NCBI RefSeq assembly: GCF_947500075.1
Contig: NZ_CANMQS010000014.1
Span: forward strand, 1 to 47,211
DNA from: an uncultured Sulfitobacter sp.
GTDB lineage: Bacteria; Pseudomonadota; Alphaproteobacteria; Rhodobacterales; Rhodobacteraceae
Direction: 5' to 3'
Length of the DNA stretch: 47,211 nucleotides
The translations under genes were made by a program, and so were the position numbers. Of this stretch, positions 7,905 to 16,018 are shown piece by piece (the stretch's first letter is position 1; each line of letters starts with the position of its first letter). Below the pieces are notes generated by a model, which was not told the DNA's origin, searched no databases, and was given only the letters and a program-made list of their open reading frames with translations.

Positions 7905-9428
7905 ATGAAACTATCCAGAAGAAGCCTGCTCAAAACCTCCGCTGCGGCGGCTGCCTTTGCCACCGTCGGCCTGCCGTCTTTCGCCAACATTGATGAGCTC
8001 GTCATCGCCTATAACGTCAACCTGCCCAGCTGGGATCCCACCGTGGGTCTGTCGGCGGTGAACCCGACGATTCAGGGGTTCTACCAATCCGTCTTTGACC
8101 TCTACATCCCGCAGAACCCTGACCTCAGCTTCGGGTCCGGCATCATCACCGACTATGGCTGGAACGACGACAACACAGCCATCTGGATGGACGTCCGCGA
8201 AGGTGTCTCCTGGCACAATGGTGATCCGCTGACGGCAGAGGATGTCGCCTGGTCGCTTGAACGTGTGGCCAATCCAGACACCGGCTCCCCCATTCAGTTC
8301 ATCTGGGGCAAGATCACCAACATCAAAGCCGACGGCAACCGCGTCACCGCTGACATGCCCGAATTTGAACCAACCTTCTTCAAATGGATGTCCTTCCTCA
8401 CCGGCTATGTCATGCCCAAGAAATACTATGAGGAAGTGGGTGCCGAAGGCTTTGAAGCAGCCCCCATCGGCAGCGGGCCTTACATGGTCGAGAAGTTTGA
8501 GCGCAACGCCTTTGTCCGCCTGAAAGCCAATGAAAACTACTGGGGCGGCACGCCGGAATTCAAAACCGTGACGATCAAATTCGTGACCGACGCAGCCTCC
8601 CGCGTGGCCGAAGTGGAATCGGGCAATTCCCATGTGACGCTTGAGATTCCCTACGAGGAATTTGACCGGCTGAAAGCAAAGGACGGGCTGGACGGCACCG
8701 CCTCCCCCATCTCCGACATCGGCATGATCTTCCTCAACGACATCGAAGTGATGACCGATCCCAACGTGCGCAAAGCCGCCGCGCACGCCATCGACAAGCA
8801 ACTGATCGTCGATCGCCTGCTGTCCGGCTACGGCGTGCCCATCGACACGCTGCAAACGCCTGACTACATCGCCTATGACGACAGCATCACCGTTGAGTTC
8901 AATCCGGAGAAGGCCAAGGAACTGCTCGCCGCCTCCGGCTATGGCCCTGATAATCCGGTGAAATTCAAGATCCAGACCACCAAGGGGTTCAAACCCAAGG
9001 ATTACGAGATGGTACAGGCCATCGTCGGCCTCTGGCGTCGCGTGGGCATCGAGGCGGAGATCGAGGTTTATGAGATCGCCAAGCATTTTGAGCTGCGCGC
9101 AGCGGACCAACTGGCCCCTGCCGCCTTCTACAACTGGGGCAATTCGGTGGGGGATCCGACAACCTCCACCGGGTTTGCGATGTTCGGCCCCTCCCCGCAT
9201 TCGGTGTGGGATGGGGAAGAACGCTTCAATTCCATCCTGCCGCTTTGGGGCGAGGCGGACGAAGCCAAGCGCATCGCAGGCTGGAAGGAAGTCGACCGCC
9301 AGATCGCGGAAAACGCCGAAGTCATTCCCCTGCTGCAATACGTGCAACCCATCGTGCATGCAGCAGGCGTGAAGGTCACGCCGCACCGCTCCGGCGCGTT
9401 GCTGCCGCACCTGATGACCCGGGCGTAA
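7905..9428 (+). CDS. ABC transporter substrate-binding protein, family 5 (peptide/opine type)
   Basis: A 507-residue periplasmic solute-binding protein of the dipeptide/oligopeptide family (SBP_bac_5). The N-terminus is a Tat signal with twin arginine (KLSRRSLLKTSAAAAAF) and likely cleavage near PSFA at about residue 27. The family core VREGVSWHNGDPLTAEDVAW is clear, with GSGPYMVEKFERN further on. A ribosome site AGGGAGAAA precedes the ATG. It is the receptor for the DppBCDF-like importer encoded downstream. Members of this family bind peptides, but also opines, nickel chelates, sugars and aromatic conjugates, so the ligand is open. A hairpin after the stop probably sets a high receptor-to-permease ratio. 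Confidence 0.92.
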   Translation: MKLSRRSLLKTSAAAAAFATVGLPSFANIDELVIAYNVNLPSWDPTVGLSAVNPTIQGFYQSVFDLYIPQNPDLSFGSGIITDYGWNDDNTAIWMDVREGVSWHNGDPLTAEDVAWSLERVANPDTGSPIQFIWGKITNIKADGNRVTADMPEFEPTFFKWMSFLTGYVMPKKYYEEVGAEGFEAAPIGSGPYMVEKFERNAFVRLKANENYWGGTPEFKTVTIKFVTDAASRVAEVESGNSHVTLEIPYEEFDRLKAKDGLDGTASPISDIGMIFLNDIEVMTDPNVRKAAAHAIDKQLIVDRLLSGYGVPIDTLQTPDYIAYDDSITVEFNPEKAKELLAASGYGPDNPVKFKIQTTKGFKPKDYEMVQAIVGLWRRVGIEAEIEVYEIAKHFELRAADQLAPAAFYNWGNSVGDPTTSTGFAMFGPSPHSVWDGEERFNSILPLWGEADEAKRIAGWKEVDRQIAENAEVIPLLQYVQPIVHAAGVKVTPHRSGALLPHLMTRA

Positions 9429-9448
9429 AGCAGGACTTCCCAAGACGA

Positions 9449-9477
9449 GACGGGGCTGTCGCGGCCCCGTCCTTTTT
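9449..9477 (+). terminator. Intrinsic terminator/attenuator after the binding-protein gene
   Basis: An eight-base perfect GC stem, GACGGGGC (9449-9456) pairing with GCCCCGTC (9464-9471), encloses a seven-base loop and is followed by CTTTTT. It lies 20 bases after the receptor stop and 19 bases before the first permease gene. Partial termination here would give more receptor than permease, a common arrangement in ABC operons. Confidence 0.75.
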
Positions 9478-9495
9478 ATCTGAACCGGCCCCTCC

Positions 9496-10506
9496 ATGAC
9501 CCTGTTGCGCAACATCCTGATCCGGCTGCTGACCACGGCCATCACGCTCTTTGGTGTGGCAGTGATCGTGTTTGTGGTGATCCGCGTGGTGCCCGGCAAT
9601 CCGATTGCGATGATGCTGCCGCCGGGTGCGACGGACGCCGATATCGAACGGCTGCAAGCGCAATACGGCTTCGACAAGTCCATATTCGAGCAATTCGTGA
9701 TCTGGCTGGGCGGTGTGATGCAGGGCGATTTCGGTACTTCGATTTCCCTGCGCCAGCCCGTCGCCGATCTGGTGCTGGGCCGCCTGCCCGCGACGCTGGA
9801 GCTGTCGATTTTCGCGCTGGTGATTGCGGTTCTGATCGGTGGCGCATTGGCGTTGCTGGGCACGCTCTATCGCGACACCAAGGGCGAAGCGGCGGTGGAC
9901 GTGAGCGCTGGCATGGCGCTGTCGGTGCCGGATTTCCTGTGGGGTCTGGTGTTAATCTTACTTTTTGGGGTGCTCTGGCCGGTATTCCACATCTCCGGCC
10001 GCATCTCCCCGTCGTTGAACATTGATTTCACAACGAATTTCTACATGTTCGAATCCCTCATCCGCCTGCGCTTTGACGTCTGGGCCGATCTTGTGGCGCA
10101 TATGTTCATGCCCGCTTTGGCGCTGGCCATCCCGCTCGCCGCGATCATCGCGCAGCTTTTGAAACAGTCTCTGAAAGAGACGATGCACCTTGATTACGTG
10201 ACGCTGGCCCGCACCAAGGGATATGGCGAAAACCACGTGATCACCCGCGAAGCGCTGCCCAACGCGATCCTGCCGACGCTGACACTGGTGGGGGTTCAGT
10301 TCACCTTTCTGATCGGCGGCACCGTCATCATCGAGCGGCTGTTCAGCTACGAAGGCCTCGGCAATATGGCCATCGACGCGGTGATCAACCGGGACCTGCC
10401 GCTGATCCAGGGCATTGTGATCCTCTTTGCGCTGCTGTTCACCCTCGTCAATCTGGTCGTCGACATGCTCTATGTCGTGCTGAACCCAAAGCTGCGCCAT
10501 GCGTGA
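9496..10506 (+). CDS. ABC transporter permease, DppB type
   Basis: A 336-residue inner-membrane permease with about six membrane segments. The first spans residues 8-30 (TTAITLFGVAVIVFVVIRVV) and is followed by the family hallmark PGNP. The cytoplasmic EAA loop that meets the ATPases is seen around LARTKGYGENHVITREALPN, then the typical GGTVIIERLFSYEGLGNMA. It forms the channel with the DppC-like protein, whose gene overlaps its end by eight bases. The importer is complete here: receptor, two permeases and two ATPases in the standard order. Confidence 0.92.
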   Translation: MTLLRNILIRLLTTAITLFGVAVIVFVVIRVVPGNPIAMMLPPGATDADIERLQAQYGFDKSIFEQFVIWLGGVMQGDFGTSISLRQPVADLVLGRLPATLELSIFALVIAVLIGGALALLGTLYRDTKGEAAVDVSAGMALSVPDFLWGLVLILLFGVLWPVFHISGRISPSLNIDFTTNFYMFESLIRLRFDVWADLVAHMFMPALALAIPLAAIIAQLLKQSLKETMHLDYVTLARTKGYGENHVITREALPNAILPTLTLVGVQFTFLIGGTVIIERLFSYEGLGNMAIDAVINRDLPLIQGIVILFALLFTLVNLVVDMLYVVLNPKLRHA

Positions 10507-11350
10507 CGCGCGCGGGGAGGTAAAACGGCCCATAGGGCTACGGTTGTGGCTGTCGGGCGGCTGGCTGGCGCTGCTGGTCTTGGCCGCCCTGTGCGCCCCG
10601 CTCATCGCGCCGAATGACCCCCTGATGCAGGACCTGTTTCTGGGCCGCATGCCACCCTTCTGGATGGACGGGGCAGAGCCGGGGTTCTGGTTAGGCACTG
10701 ATTCACTGGGCCGCGACGTGCTGAGCCGCATCCTCTACGGCGCGCGGCTTGCGTTGATCGTGGCGCTGGTAGCGGGTACGCTGACCTGCCTTGTGGGCGC
10801 CACCCTCGGTCTGATCGCGGGCTATTATCGCGGCTGGCCGGATCGGATCATCAGCCGCTTTGTCGACATCTGGATGGCCTTTCCCCCGGTCCTCTTCGCG
10901 ATCCTGCTCATCGCGGTGTTGGGACCGGGGCTGATGTCGATCATCATCGCGATTGTGGTGATTGACTGGACCCGCTTCGCCCGCGTGATCCGGGCCGAGG
11001 CGATGACACAGGGCGCGATGGATTACGTCGCCAGCGCACAGGTCGCCGGGCGCACGCGGTTTGGCACGATGCTCACCGAAATCCTGCCCAACGTGCTGCC
11101 GACCATCGTGGCGCTGCTGACCCTTGAAATGGGCGTCGCCGTGATTGTTGAGGCGATCCTGAGTTTCGTGAACCTGTCGATCTCCACCGACAGCCCCACA
11201 TGGGGCGGGATGATCGCCGAAGGGCGCACCTCCGTCCACCAAGCGTGGTGGGTCTTGGTCTTTCCGCTGATCACGCTGTTCCTGACGGTGCTCAGCTTTT
11301 CGCAATTGGGCGAGGGTCTGAAAGACCGTTTCGATCCGGTGCTGCGATGA
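10499..11350 (+). CDS. ABC transporter permease, DppC type
   Basis: A 283-residue second permease. A cytoplasmic N-terminus precedes a first membrane segment (WLALLVLAALCAPLIAPNDP), then the family motif FWLGTDSLGRDVLSRILYG. The EAA loop is near QVAGRTRFGTMLTEILPN. It overlaps dppB by eight bases and the ATPase gene by four (ATGA), which indicates translational coupling. It pairs with the preceding gene product to form the membrane pore of the importer. Confidence 0.92.
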   Translation: MRDARGEVKRPIGLRLWLSGGWLALLVLAALCAPLIAPNDPLMQDLFLGRMPPFWMDGAEPGFWLGTDSLGRDVLSRILYGARLALIVALVAGTLTCLVGATLGLIAGYYRGWPDRIISRFVDIWMAFPPVLFAILLIAVLGPGLMSIIIAIVVIDWTRFARVIRAEAMTQGAMDYVASAQVAGRTRFGTMLTEILPNVLPTIVALLTLEMGVAVIVEAILSFVNLSISTDSPTWGGMIAEGRTSVHQAWWVLVFPLITLFLTVLSFSQLGEGLKDRFDPVLR

Positions 11351-12216
11351 GCGGCTATTTGTCGATCCGCAATCTGACCGTGCGCCTGAAAGGCGGGGCG
11401 ATGATCCTGCGCGATGTGTCGCTGACCGTGCGCGCCGGTCAGGTGCATGGGCTGGTGGGGGAAAGTGGCGCCGGCAAGTCGATGATCGGCAAGGCGGTGC
11501 TGGGCACCCTGCCCCGCGCGTTGGAGGTGGTGTCGGGTCAGATCATTCTGGACGGCACCGACCTGCAAACCCTCGACCCCAAGGAACGGCGCAGACGCAT
11601 TGGGGCAAGCGCTGCACTGATCCCGCAAGACCCGCTGACCGCGCTCAACCCGTCAAAACGCATCGGGCCGCAGATCACCCGGCGGCTGGTGGATATCCTC
11701 GGCTGGCCCAAGATCGCCGCCGAAGCCCGCGCGCTGGAGCTGTTGGAGGAGGTCCATATCCCCGATCCGGCCCGCGTGATGCGCAGCTATCCCCATGAGC
11801 TGTCAGGGGGCATGCGGCAAAGGATCCTGATCGCCTCCGCCTTTGCGGCAGAACCCAAGCTGATCATCGCCGATGAACCGACCACAGCGCTGGATGTGAC
11901 CGTGCAAAAACAGATCCTGCGCCTGATCAGCGAAATGCAGTCCCGGCATGATACGGCACTGCTGTTTGTCACCCATGATCTGGGCGTGGTGTCCAAGGTC
12001 TGCGACACGCTGTCGGTGCTTTACGCTGGCAAAGTGGTGGAGGAGGCGAACATGCACCGCTTTTTCATGCGCCCCATCCACCCCTATTCCGCCGCTTTGC
12101 TCGCCGCGACACCCACCTATACCGACCCCACCGGTAGCCTGACGCCCGTGCCGCAAACGGTGATCGACGGGGTGGAACGTGAGGTCGCCGAACACGATAT
12201 GAGGGCCGCGCCATGA
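11347..12216 (+). CDS. ABC transporter ATP-binding protein, DppD type
   Basis: A 289-residue ATPase with Walker A GESGAGKS (about residues 38-45), signature LSGGMRQR, Walker B LIIADEPTTALD and the switch histidine in FVTHDLG. The ATG at 11347 overlaps the previous stop; an earlier in-frame start at 11200 would lie inside the permease gene and is rejected. It is slightly shorter than DppD of enteric bacteria, whose C-terminal part is longer, but the peptide-importer tail (PIHPYSAALLAATP) is present. It overlaps the next ATPase gene by four bases. Confidence 0.92.
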   Translation: MSGYLSIRNLTVRLKGGAMILRDVSLTVRAGQVHGLVGESGAGKSMIGKAVLGTLPRALEVVSGQIILDGTDLQTLDPKERRRRIGASAALIPQDPLTALNPSKRIGPQITRRLVDILGWPKIAAEARALELLEEVHIPDPARVMRSYPHELSGGMRQRILIASAFAAEPKLIIADEPTTALDVTVQKQILRLISEMQSRHDTALLFVTHDLGVVSKVCDTLSVLYAGKVVEEANMHRFFMRPIHPYSAALLAATPTYTDPTGSLTPVPQTVIDGVEREVAEHDMRAAP

Positions 12217-13007
12217 TGTATGAAGTACGCGACCTGCGGCTGTCGTTTCCCGATATGGCCCACAAACCGCTGATCGGGGCAGCACCTCGGCTTGAGGTTC
12301 TGAAAGGGCTGAGTTTTGACGTGCCCAAGGGGGCTGTGCTGGGGATTGTCGGTGGGTCTGGCTCTGGCAAATCGACGCTGGGCCGCGCGATGCTGCGGCT
12401 GCTGGAGCCGACGGGCGGGACGATCAGCTTTGATGGCACCGACATCACGCATATGGGCGAGGATCAGCTGAGGGGCATGCGCAAGCGGTTTCAGATGATC
12501 TTTCAGGATCCGATGTCCTCCCTGAACCCGCGTCGCCGGGTGGGGGGCATCATTGCCGGGCCTTTGCGGTTGCAGGGGCTGGACGGCTTAACGGGGCGCG
12601 TGGATGAGGCGTTGGATATGGTCGGTCTGCCGCGTGGTTTCGCGCAGCGCTATCCCCATGAGTTGTCGGGGGGTCAGCGGCAGCGGGTTGGCATTGCGCG
12701 GGCCATCGCCCTGCGGCCCGATTTCATTCTGGCGGATGAGATTGTGTCGGGGCTGGATGTGTCCTCCCAAGCGCAGGTGTTGAACCTGCTGGGGGAGCTG
12801 GTGCGCGATCTGGGTCTGACGCTGGCGTTTATCAGTCATGACCTGTCGGTGATCCGGCGGCTGTGTGACCGGGTGCTGGTGTTGCATCATGGGGAAGTTG
12901 TCGAGGAAGGCGCGACCGCGGCATTGTTTGACGCGCCACAGGCGGCCTATACGCGGGAGTTGCTGGGGGCGATCCCCCTGCCCGATCCCCATCAGACCTG
13001 GGGGTGA
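12213..13007 (+). CDS. ABC transporter ATP-binding protein, DppF type
   Basis: A 264-residue ATPase with Walker A GGSGSGKST, Q-loop IFQDPMSSLNPRR, signature LSGGQRQRVGIARAIALRP, Walker B FILADE and FISHDLSVIRRL. ATG codons at 12213 and 12216 are both possible starts. It ends the importer operon. Its TGA is the first triplet of a 21-base sequence that also begins at the stop codon of the convergent parB gene (see the repeat entries). The binding Asp of Walker B is followed by EIVSGLDVSSQ rather than the usual EPTSALDVS; this is a mild variation and the catalytic Glu is kept. Confidence 0.92.
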   Translation: MMYEVRDLRLSFPDMAHKPLIGAAPRLEVLKGLSFDVPKGAVLGIVGGSGSGKSTLGRAMLRLLEPTGGTISFDGTDITHMGEDQLRGMRKRFQMIFQDPMSSLNPRRRVGGIIAGPLRLQGLDGLTGRVDEALDMVGLPRGFAQRYPHELSGGQRQRVGIARAIALRPDFILADEIVSGLDVSSQAQVLNLLGELVRDLGLTLAFISHDLSVIRRLCDRVLVLHHGEVVEEGATAALFDAPQAAYTRELLGAIPLPDPHQTWG

Positions 13008-13025
13008 GTTGCCCCTGGGCAATTC
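13005..13025 (+). repeat. 21-bp inverted repeat, left arm (with internal palindrome)
   Basis: The sequence beginning at the TGA of dppF matches the reverse complement of 13204-13224 exactly over 21 bases. Each arm contains the palindrome TTGCCCCTGGGCAA (6-2-6). No T-run follows, so it is not a classical terminator. Position beside parB and the internal dyad make a parS-like centromere site possible; a small repeat element is an alternative. Confidence 0.8.
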
Positions 13026-13080
13026 GGGATTTTCTGTTGTTTTTCAATTTGTTGCGTTGCGCCTGTTGAAAGCGCGCACC

Positions 13081-13122
13081 GCCGCCACGGGGGGCGGCGG
13101 GATGAGGGCTGTCTGCCCTCAT
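13081..13122. terminator. Two GC-rich hairpins between convergent dppF and parB
   Basis: GCCGCC (13081-13086) pairs with GGCGGC (13093-13098), and ATGAGGGC (13102-13109) pairs with GCCCTCAT (13115-13122) around a TGTCT loop. They lie between two convergent genes and could end transcription from both sides. Neither is followed by a strong T-run on the plus strand except a GGTTTTT at 13131-13137, so the role is tentative. Confidence 0.45.
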
Positions 13123-13203
13123 ACACCCGAGGTTTTTGGAACCATTTGGAAGGGAGGCAGGAGCAATTGGGATTTATCTTATTGATTTTATTTGAGTATT
13201 TTA

Positions 13204-13224
13204 GAATTGCCCAGGGGCAACTCA
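13204..13224 (-). repeat. 21-bp inverted repeat, right arm
   Basis: This is the exact reverse complement of 13005-13025. On the minus strand it begins at the TGA of parB, just as the left arm begins at the TGA of dppF. The two arms bound 178 bases without a gene. Confidence 0.8.
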
Positions 13225-14211
13225 GGCCTTTCGGGCGGCAAGGTATTTCTCAAAGGCAGCCCGGAGCGAGGCTTCAGTGAGGTCCGCGTCGAAGCTCATG
13301 TTCACTTGTTTGCCTTGCTTTTTCACCATGATCCCGCGTTCCCCCTGAGAGCGGGCGTAGAGCGTGCCGGTGCTGACCTTCGCGACTTTCGGCTTGGGTT
13401 TCGCGGCACGGGTGAGGCGTTTGAACACCTCCTGCGCGTCGATGTAGCCGCCCTGCCCCTGCGCGGCGCGGGCTTGTTGTTTGGCGATGAAGCGCGCCTC
13501 TTCAAGGATCGCCTCGGCTTGTTCGGGGACATTCAACATGGGTTTCAGCGCCCGCGCATGGCGTTCGCGGATGTCACGGCGGGTGGCGAAAGCGTTGAGG
13601 ACTTCTTCGGGAAGTTTCGCCAGTGTCAGATAGCGGGAGAGCCATGGGGGGCTGACTTCCAGCCGCTCCGCCATCGCCTTTTGCTGGCCGCCGTAATAGA
13701 GCTTGATCGCCTGGGCATAGTCCACCGCGCGTTCGTAGTCAGAAATGTCTTCGCGGTCGCGGTTTTCGATGTCGGCGAGGCGGAACGCCTCTTCATCAGT
13801 GAGGTCGCGGACCTCCACCAGATAGCGGAATTGCGGGTAGTTGTTGGCGCGCAGCCAGCTGACGGCGTAGTGACGGCGGGCGCCGCAGATCACTTCGAAG
13901 TCATGCGATTCACCGTCGAGGCGGCGGACGATGGCGGGAAATTCCTGTTGCCCCTGCGCCTTGATCCCGTCGATCAGGTCGCGGCAGTTTTCGGGCGTGA
14001 GCAGCGCATAATCGCGGTTGTGACGCTCCCACATGCGGCAGCGGGCAGGATCGACCAGATGCAGGGTTTTTTCCTGCCGTTCGCCCGACATGCGTTCGGC
14101 GATGGAAGTGGAGCGTTTGAGGAAGCGCGCGCCGCCCCGATCGGGGGTTGCGGTGGGCCGGTCCAGCCCGCTTAGCACGTCATCCATGATCGCGTCGTGT
14201 TTCTTGCTCAT
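13222..14211 (-). CDS. parB: ParB family partition protein
   Basis: A 329-residue centromere-binding CTPase-type partition protein. The ParB N-domain is seen from about residue 50, with the nucleotide motif ICGARRHYAVSWLRANN (GERR-like) and IENRDREDISDYERAVDYA, then a helix-turn-helix region near QQKAMAERLEVSPPWLSRYL. It loads on parS and is positioned by ParA to segregate the plasmid. Its start overlaps the parA stop by four bases, so the pair is an operon. The C-terminal dimer region is basic and ends in a short helix. The nearest candidate parS is the 14-base palindrome in the repeat at its own 3' end, which is inference. Confidence 0.92.
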   Translation of the reverse strand: MSKKHDAIMDDVLSGLDRPTATPDRGGARFLKRSTSIAERMSGERQEKTLHLVDPARCRMWERHNRDYALLTPENCRDLIDGIKAQGQQEFPAIVRRLDGESHDFEVICGARRHYAVSWLRANNYPQFRYLVEVRDLTDEEAFRLADIENRDREDISDYERAVDYAQAIKLYYGGQQKAMAERLEVSPPWLSRYLTLAKLPEEVLNAFATRRDIRERHARALKPMLNVPEQAEAILEEARFIAKQQARAAQGQGGYIDAQEVFKRLTRAAKPKPKVAKVSTGTLYARSQGERGIMVKKQGKQVNMSFDADLTEASLRAAFEKYLAARKA

Positions 14212-15410
14212 AGCAATCCTTCCTTCCGCAGGCTGGCGTGATGGCTGGGCCAGGTCTTGCGGATCAGCAGTTCGATTTCGCTGTTCACCGCGTCCAGATA
14301 GGCGCGGCAGCGTTTGTGGGTCTCAGACCGGGTGCCCGGTCCGGTGAGTTCATAGACCGTGCTGAGGTTGGCCGCGGCATTGTCGATCTCGGCGGAATCC
14401 TTCAGCACGGCGGTCATCATATCCATCGGGAACACCGCCTCCATCATGCGTTTGATCGCCTGGTGTGCCGATTTGGAGTCGTTCATCTTTGTCGCCAAAA
14501 TTTTAACAAAAGCATAATCACGCGCACCGCCGGCGCGCGACAACTCCTCAAGCGTGGCCCCCATCATCTTGAGGAAATGTGCGGTGGAGCCGAAGTCGAT
14601 GTTGTTGGGCGGGGCGGGGATAACGAGGGCGTTGGCCGCGCGCAGGACGGAGAGGGAGAGCATGCCGAGCGCCGGGGGCGGATCCATCAGGATCACGTCG
14701 AAATTGGCCTTGATAGACTCTATGCCGGTGCGCAGACGGTCCAGCACAAAGGTGCTGTCACGGGCCATGCGGGCGGCGAATTCATATTCCGCATCGTAGA
14801 GGCCGAGGTTGGCGGGGATCAGCGCGATGCCGGGCCAATAGGTCGCGCGCAGGGCGTAATGCAGGCTGTCGGGTCCGCCGTGGCGGAAGAAAGGGTAGAG
14901 GGTGTCATCGTCCTCGTCGACGTCCACGTCCGGGTTGAGGCCGAACATGGAGGTGGTGCTTGCCTGGCTGTCGCAGTCGATGACGCAGACGCGGTAGCCT
15001 TTGAGCGCGAGGTATTGGGCGAGGTGGCAGGCAAGCGTTGATTTCCCCACGCCGCCTTTGAAATTCTGGATCGCCAGCACCATCGCCGGATCGCCGGGCG
15101 CGCGGTGGGGCAGGGTGCCAAAGACCTCGCGCATGGTGTTAACCTGAGCGAGGGAATAGCCGGTGCGTCGGTTGGTGTCGGGGTCTTTTTCAGGGGCGGG
15201 CAGGCGGCCATCTGCTTCGGCGTCACGGATCAGTTTGTCACTGCGGCCCACCATATCGGCGGCTTTGCGCACGTTGAACCGCAGGTCGAGCGATTTGGCA
15301 GCCCCAGGCGCGTAGATGCGTTCGCGCAGGCGTTCGATGACGGTGCTGGCGCGGTCGCTGAGGTTGGCGAGTTCGGTCAAGGTCACGGGAGGAAGGACGG
15401 GCTGCTGCAT
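14208..15410 (-). CDS. parA: ParA family partition ATPase (type Ia, with N-terminal DNA-binding domain)
   Basis: A 400-residue Walker-type partition ATPase. The deviant Walker A KGGVGKST is at residues 118-125, with the signature lysine, and the A-prime/B motifs follow as VIDCDSQAST and DVILMDPPPALG. About 105 residues precede the ATPase core and include a helix-turn-helix-like segment (RFNVRKAADMVGRSDKLIRDAE). This is the arrangement of type Ia ParA proteins that repress their own promoter. The gene reads away from the iteron origin and is divergent from repA. Candidate operator dyads lie just upstream (15429-15454). Confidence 0.93.
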   Translation of the reverse strand: MQQPVLPPVTLTELANLSDRASTVIERLRERIYAPGAAKSLDLRFNVRKAADMVGRSDKLIRDAEADGRLPAPEKDPDTNRRTGYSLAQVNTMREVFGTLPHRAPGDPAMVLAIQNFKGGVGKSTLACHLAQYLALKGYRVCVIDCDSQASTTSMFGLNPDVDVDEDDDTLYPFFRHGGPDSLHYALRATYWPGIALIPANLGLYDAEYEFAARMARDSTFVLDRLRTGIESIKANFDVILMDPPPALGMLSLSVLRAANALVIPAPPNNIDFGSTAHFLKMMGATLEELSRAGGARDYAFVKILATKMNDSKSAHQAIKRMMEAVFPMDMMTAVLKDSAEIDNAAANLSTVYELTGPGTRSETHKRCRAYLDAVNSEIELLIRKTWPSHHASLRKEGLL

Positions 15411-15428
15411 TATTTCGCCTCTGGTGTA

Positions 15429-15454
15429 TGATTTTTGCGAATCATGAAGGATTC
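15429..15454. promoter_or_regulatory. Candidate ParA autoregulatory operator
   Basis: Two overlapping dyads lie 19-44 bases upstream of the parA start: ATGATT (from 15428) with AATCAT (15440-15445), and GAATC (15439-15443) with GATTC (15450-15454). The decamer TGATTTTTGC at 15429 recurs at 15531-15540. Type Ia ParA proteins bind such sites, but no direct proof is available here. Confidence 0.35.
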
Positions 15455-15734
15455 AGTGAGACGGCTCAAGTGTGAAGTTTTTGCTTGATTGGTCGAAAAG
15501 GTGGAAATTGGCGGCACGATCCGCTGCGTTTGATTTTTGCAGGGTTTGTCGATGAAGTGTACCGCGAAGCCTGTTGAGAGTCCCGAAAAGTAAGTCTTGG
15601 GACAGTCGGCTGCCGAATCAGCGCCAAAACCACCCTGAATCCAAATCAAAAGACACCTCTTAGGTTCTGGATTCTTAGTGTTCTGTGTTCAATGCGCTCA
15701 AGGGCTTTGTTTGCAAGGCGATTCAGGCTCTATT
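15455..15734. other. Non-coding stretch between parA and the iterons
   Basis: About 280 bases without a convincing gene. The stretch is more AT-rich than the rest of the replicon, includes the second TGATTTTTGC copy (15531-15540) and a partly repeated TTAG-TTCTG segment (15661-15690). It is a likely place for parA promoter elements and the duplex-opening part of the origin. I see no good DnaA box. Confidence 0.4.
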
Positions 15735-15841
15735 GCTTACATTAAGGGGTGCTTTGGCTTACATCCGGGGACAGGTAGACTTACGTCGTGGGAGCGCTGG
15801 ACTTACAAACGGGGCAGGGGGCTTGGCTTACGTTTGGGGTG
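15735..15841 (+). repeat. Iteron array of the replication origin (five direct repeats)
   Basis: Five direct repeats share the core RCTTAC followed five bases later by GGG. They begin at 15735, 15757, 15779, 15801 and 15826, so the first three steps are exactly 22 bases (two DNA turns) and the last is 25. They lie about 200-280 bases upstream of the initiator gene, the classical arrangement for an iteron-controlled plasmid. Two looser copies in the same direction occur at 15928-15933 and 15971-15975. Confidence 0.9.
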
Positions 15842-15993
15842 GGTCCTCAAGGGTTCCATCGAGGTGCTAGAATAGTGTCGCAGATCAGGGGTTTGCGAAT
15901 CGGCGCGGCTGGATAGGGCGATTCAAGCCTTACAAATTGGGTGATAGACGGGGCGGGAGCCCCATGATACCTTACGCCACAGAAAGCACAAAT

Positions 15994-16011
15994 GTAAGAA
16001 TAAGACGTAAG
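15994..16011 (-). promoter_or_regulatory. Inverted iteron half-sites at the repA start (candidate autoregulatory operator)
   Basis: GTAAG occurs at 15994-15998 and 16007-16011, 13 bases apart, immediately upstream of the repA ATG. Reverse-complemented with flanks they read TCTTACATT and GACTTACGTC, closely matching iterons 1 and 3. Initiator dimers of iteron plasmids repress their own gene through inverted iteron-like sites, which is the likely role here. Confidence 0.6.
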
Positions 16012-16018
16012 TCCAGCC

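Noticed and set aside
7911..9863. 650-codon minus-strand frame opposite the peptide receptor
   Set aside because: Antisense shadow of a gene with clear Tat signal and family motifs; product is low-information and spans into the permease gene.
13026..13203. Idea that the 21-base inverted repeats bound a transposable element
   Set aside because: No target-site duplication is visible outside the arms, there is no transposase, and the arms coincide with stop codons; kept only as an alternative in the findings.
15410..15649. Minus-strand frame of 79 codons upstream of parA
   Set aside because: It overlaps the parA start region and candidate operators, has no ribosome site or recognisable domain, and lies in a region expected to be non-coding.
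15678..15875. Two short frames through the iteron array
   Set aside because: Their repetitive products simply reflect the direct repeats.
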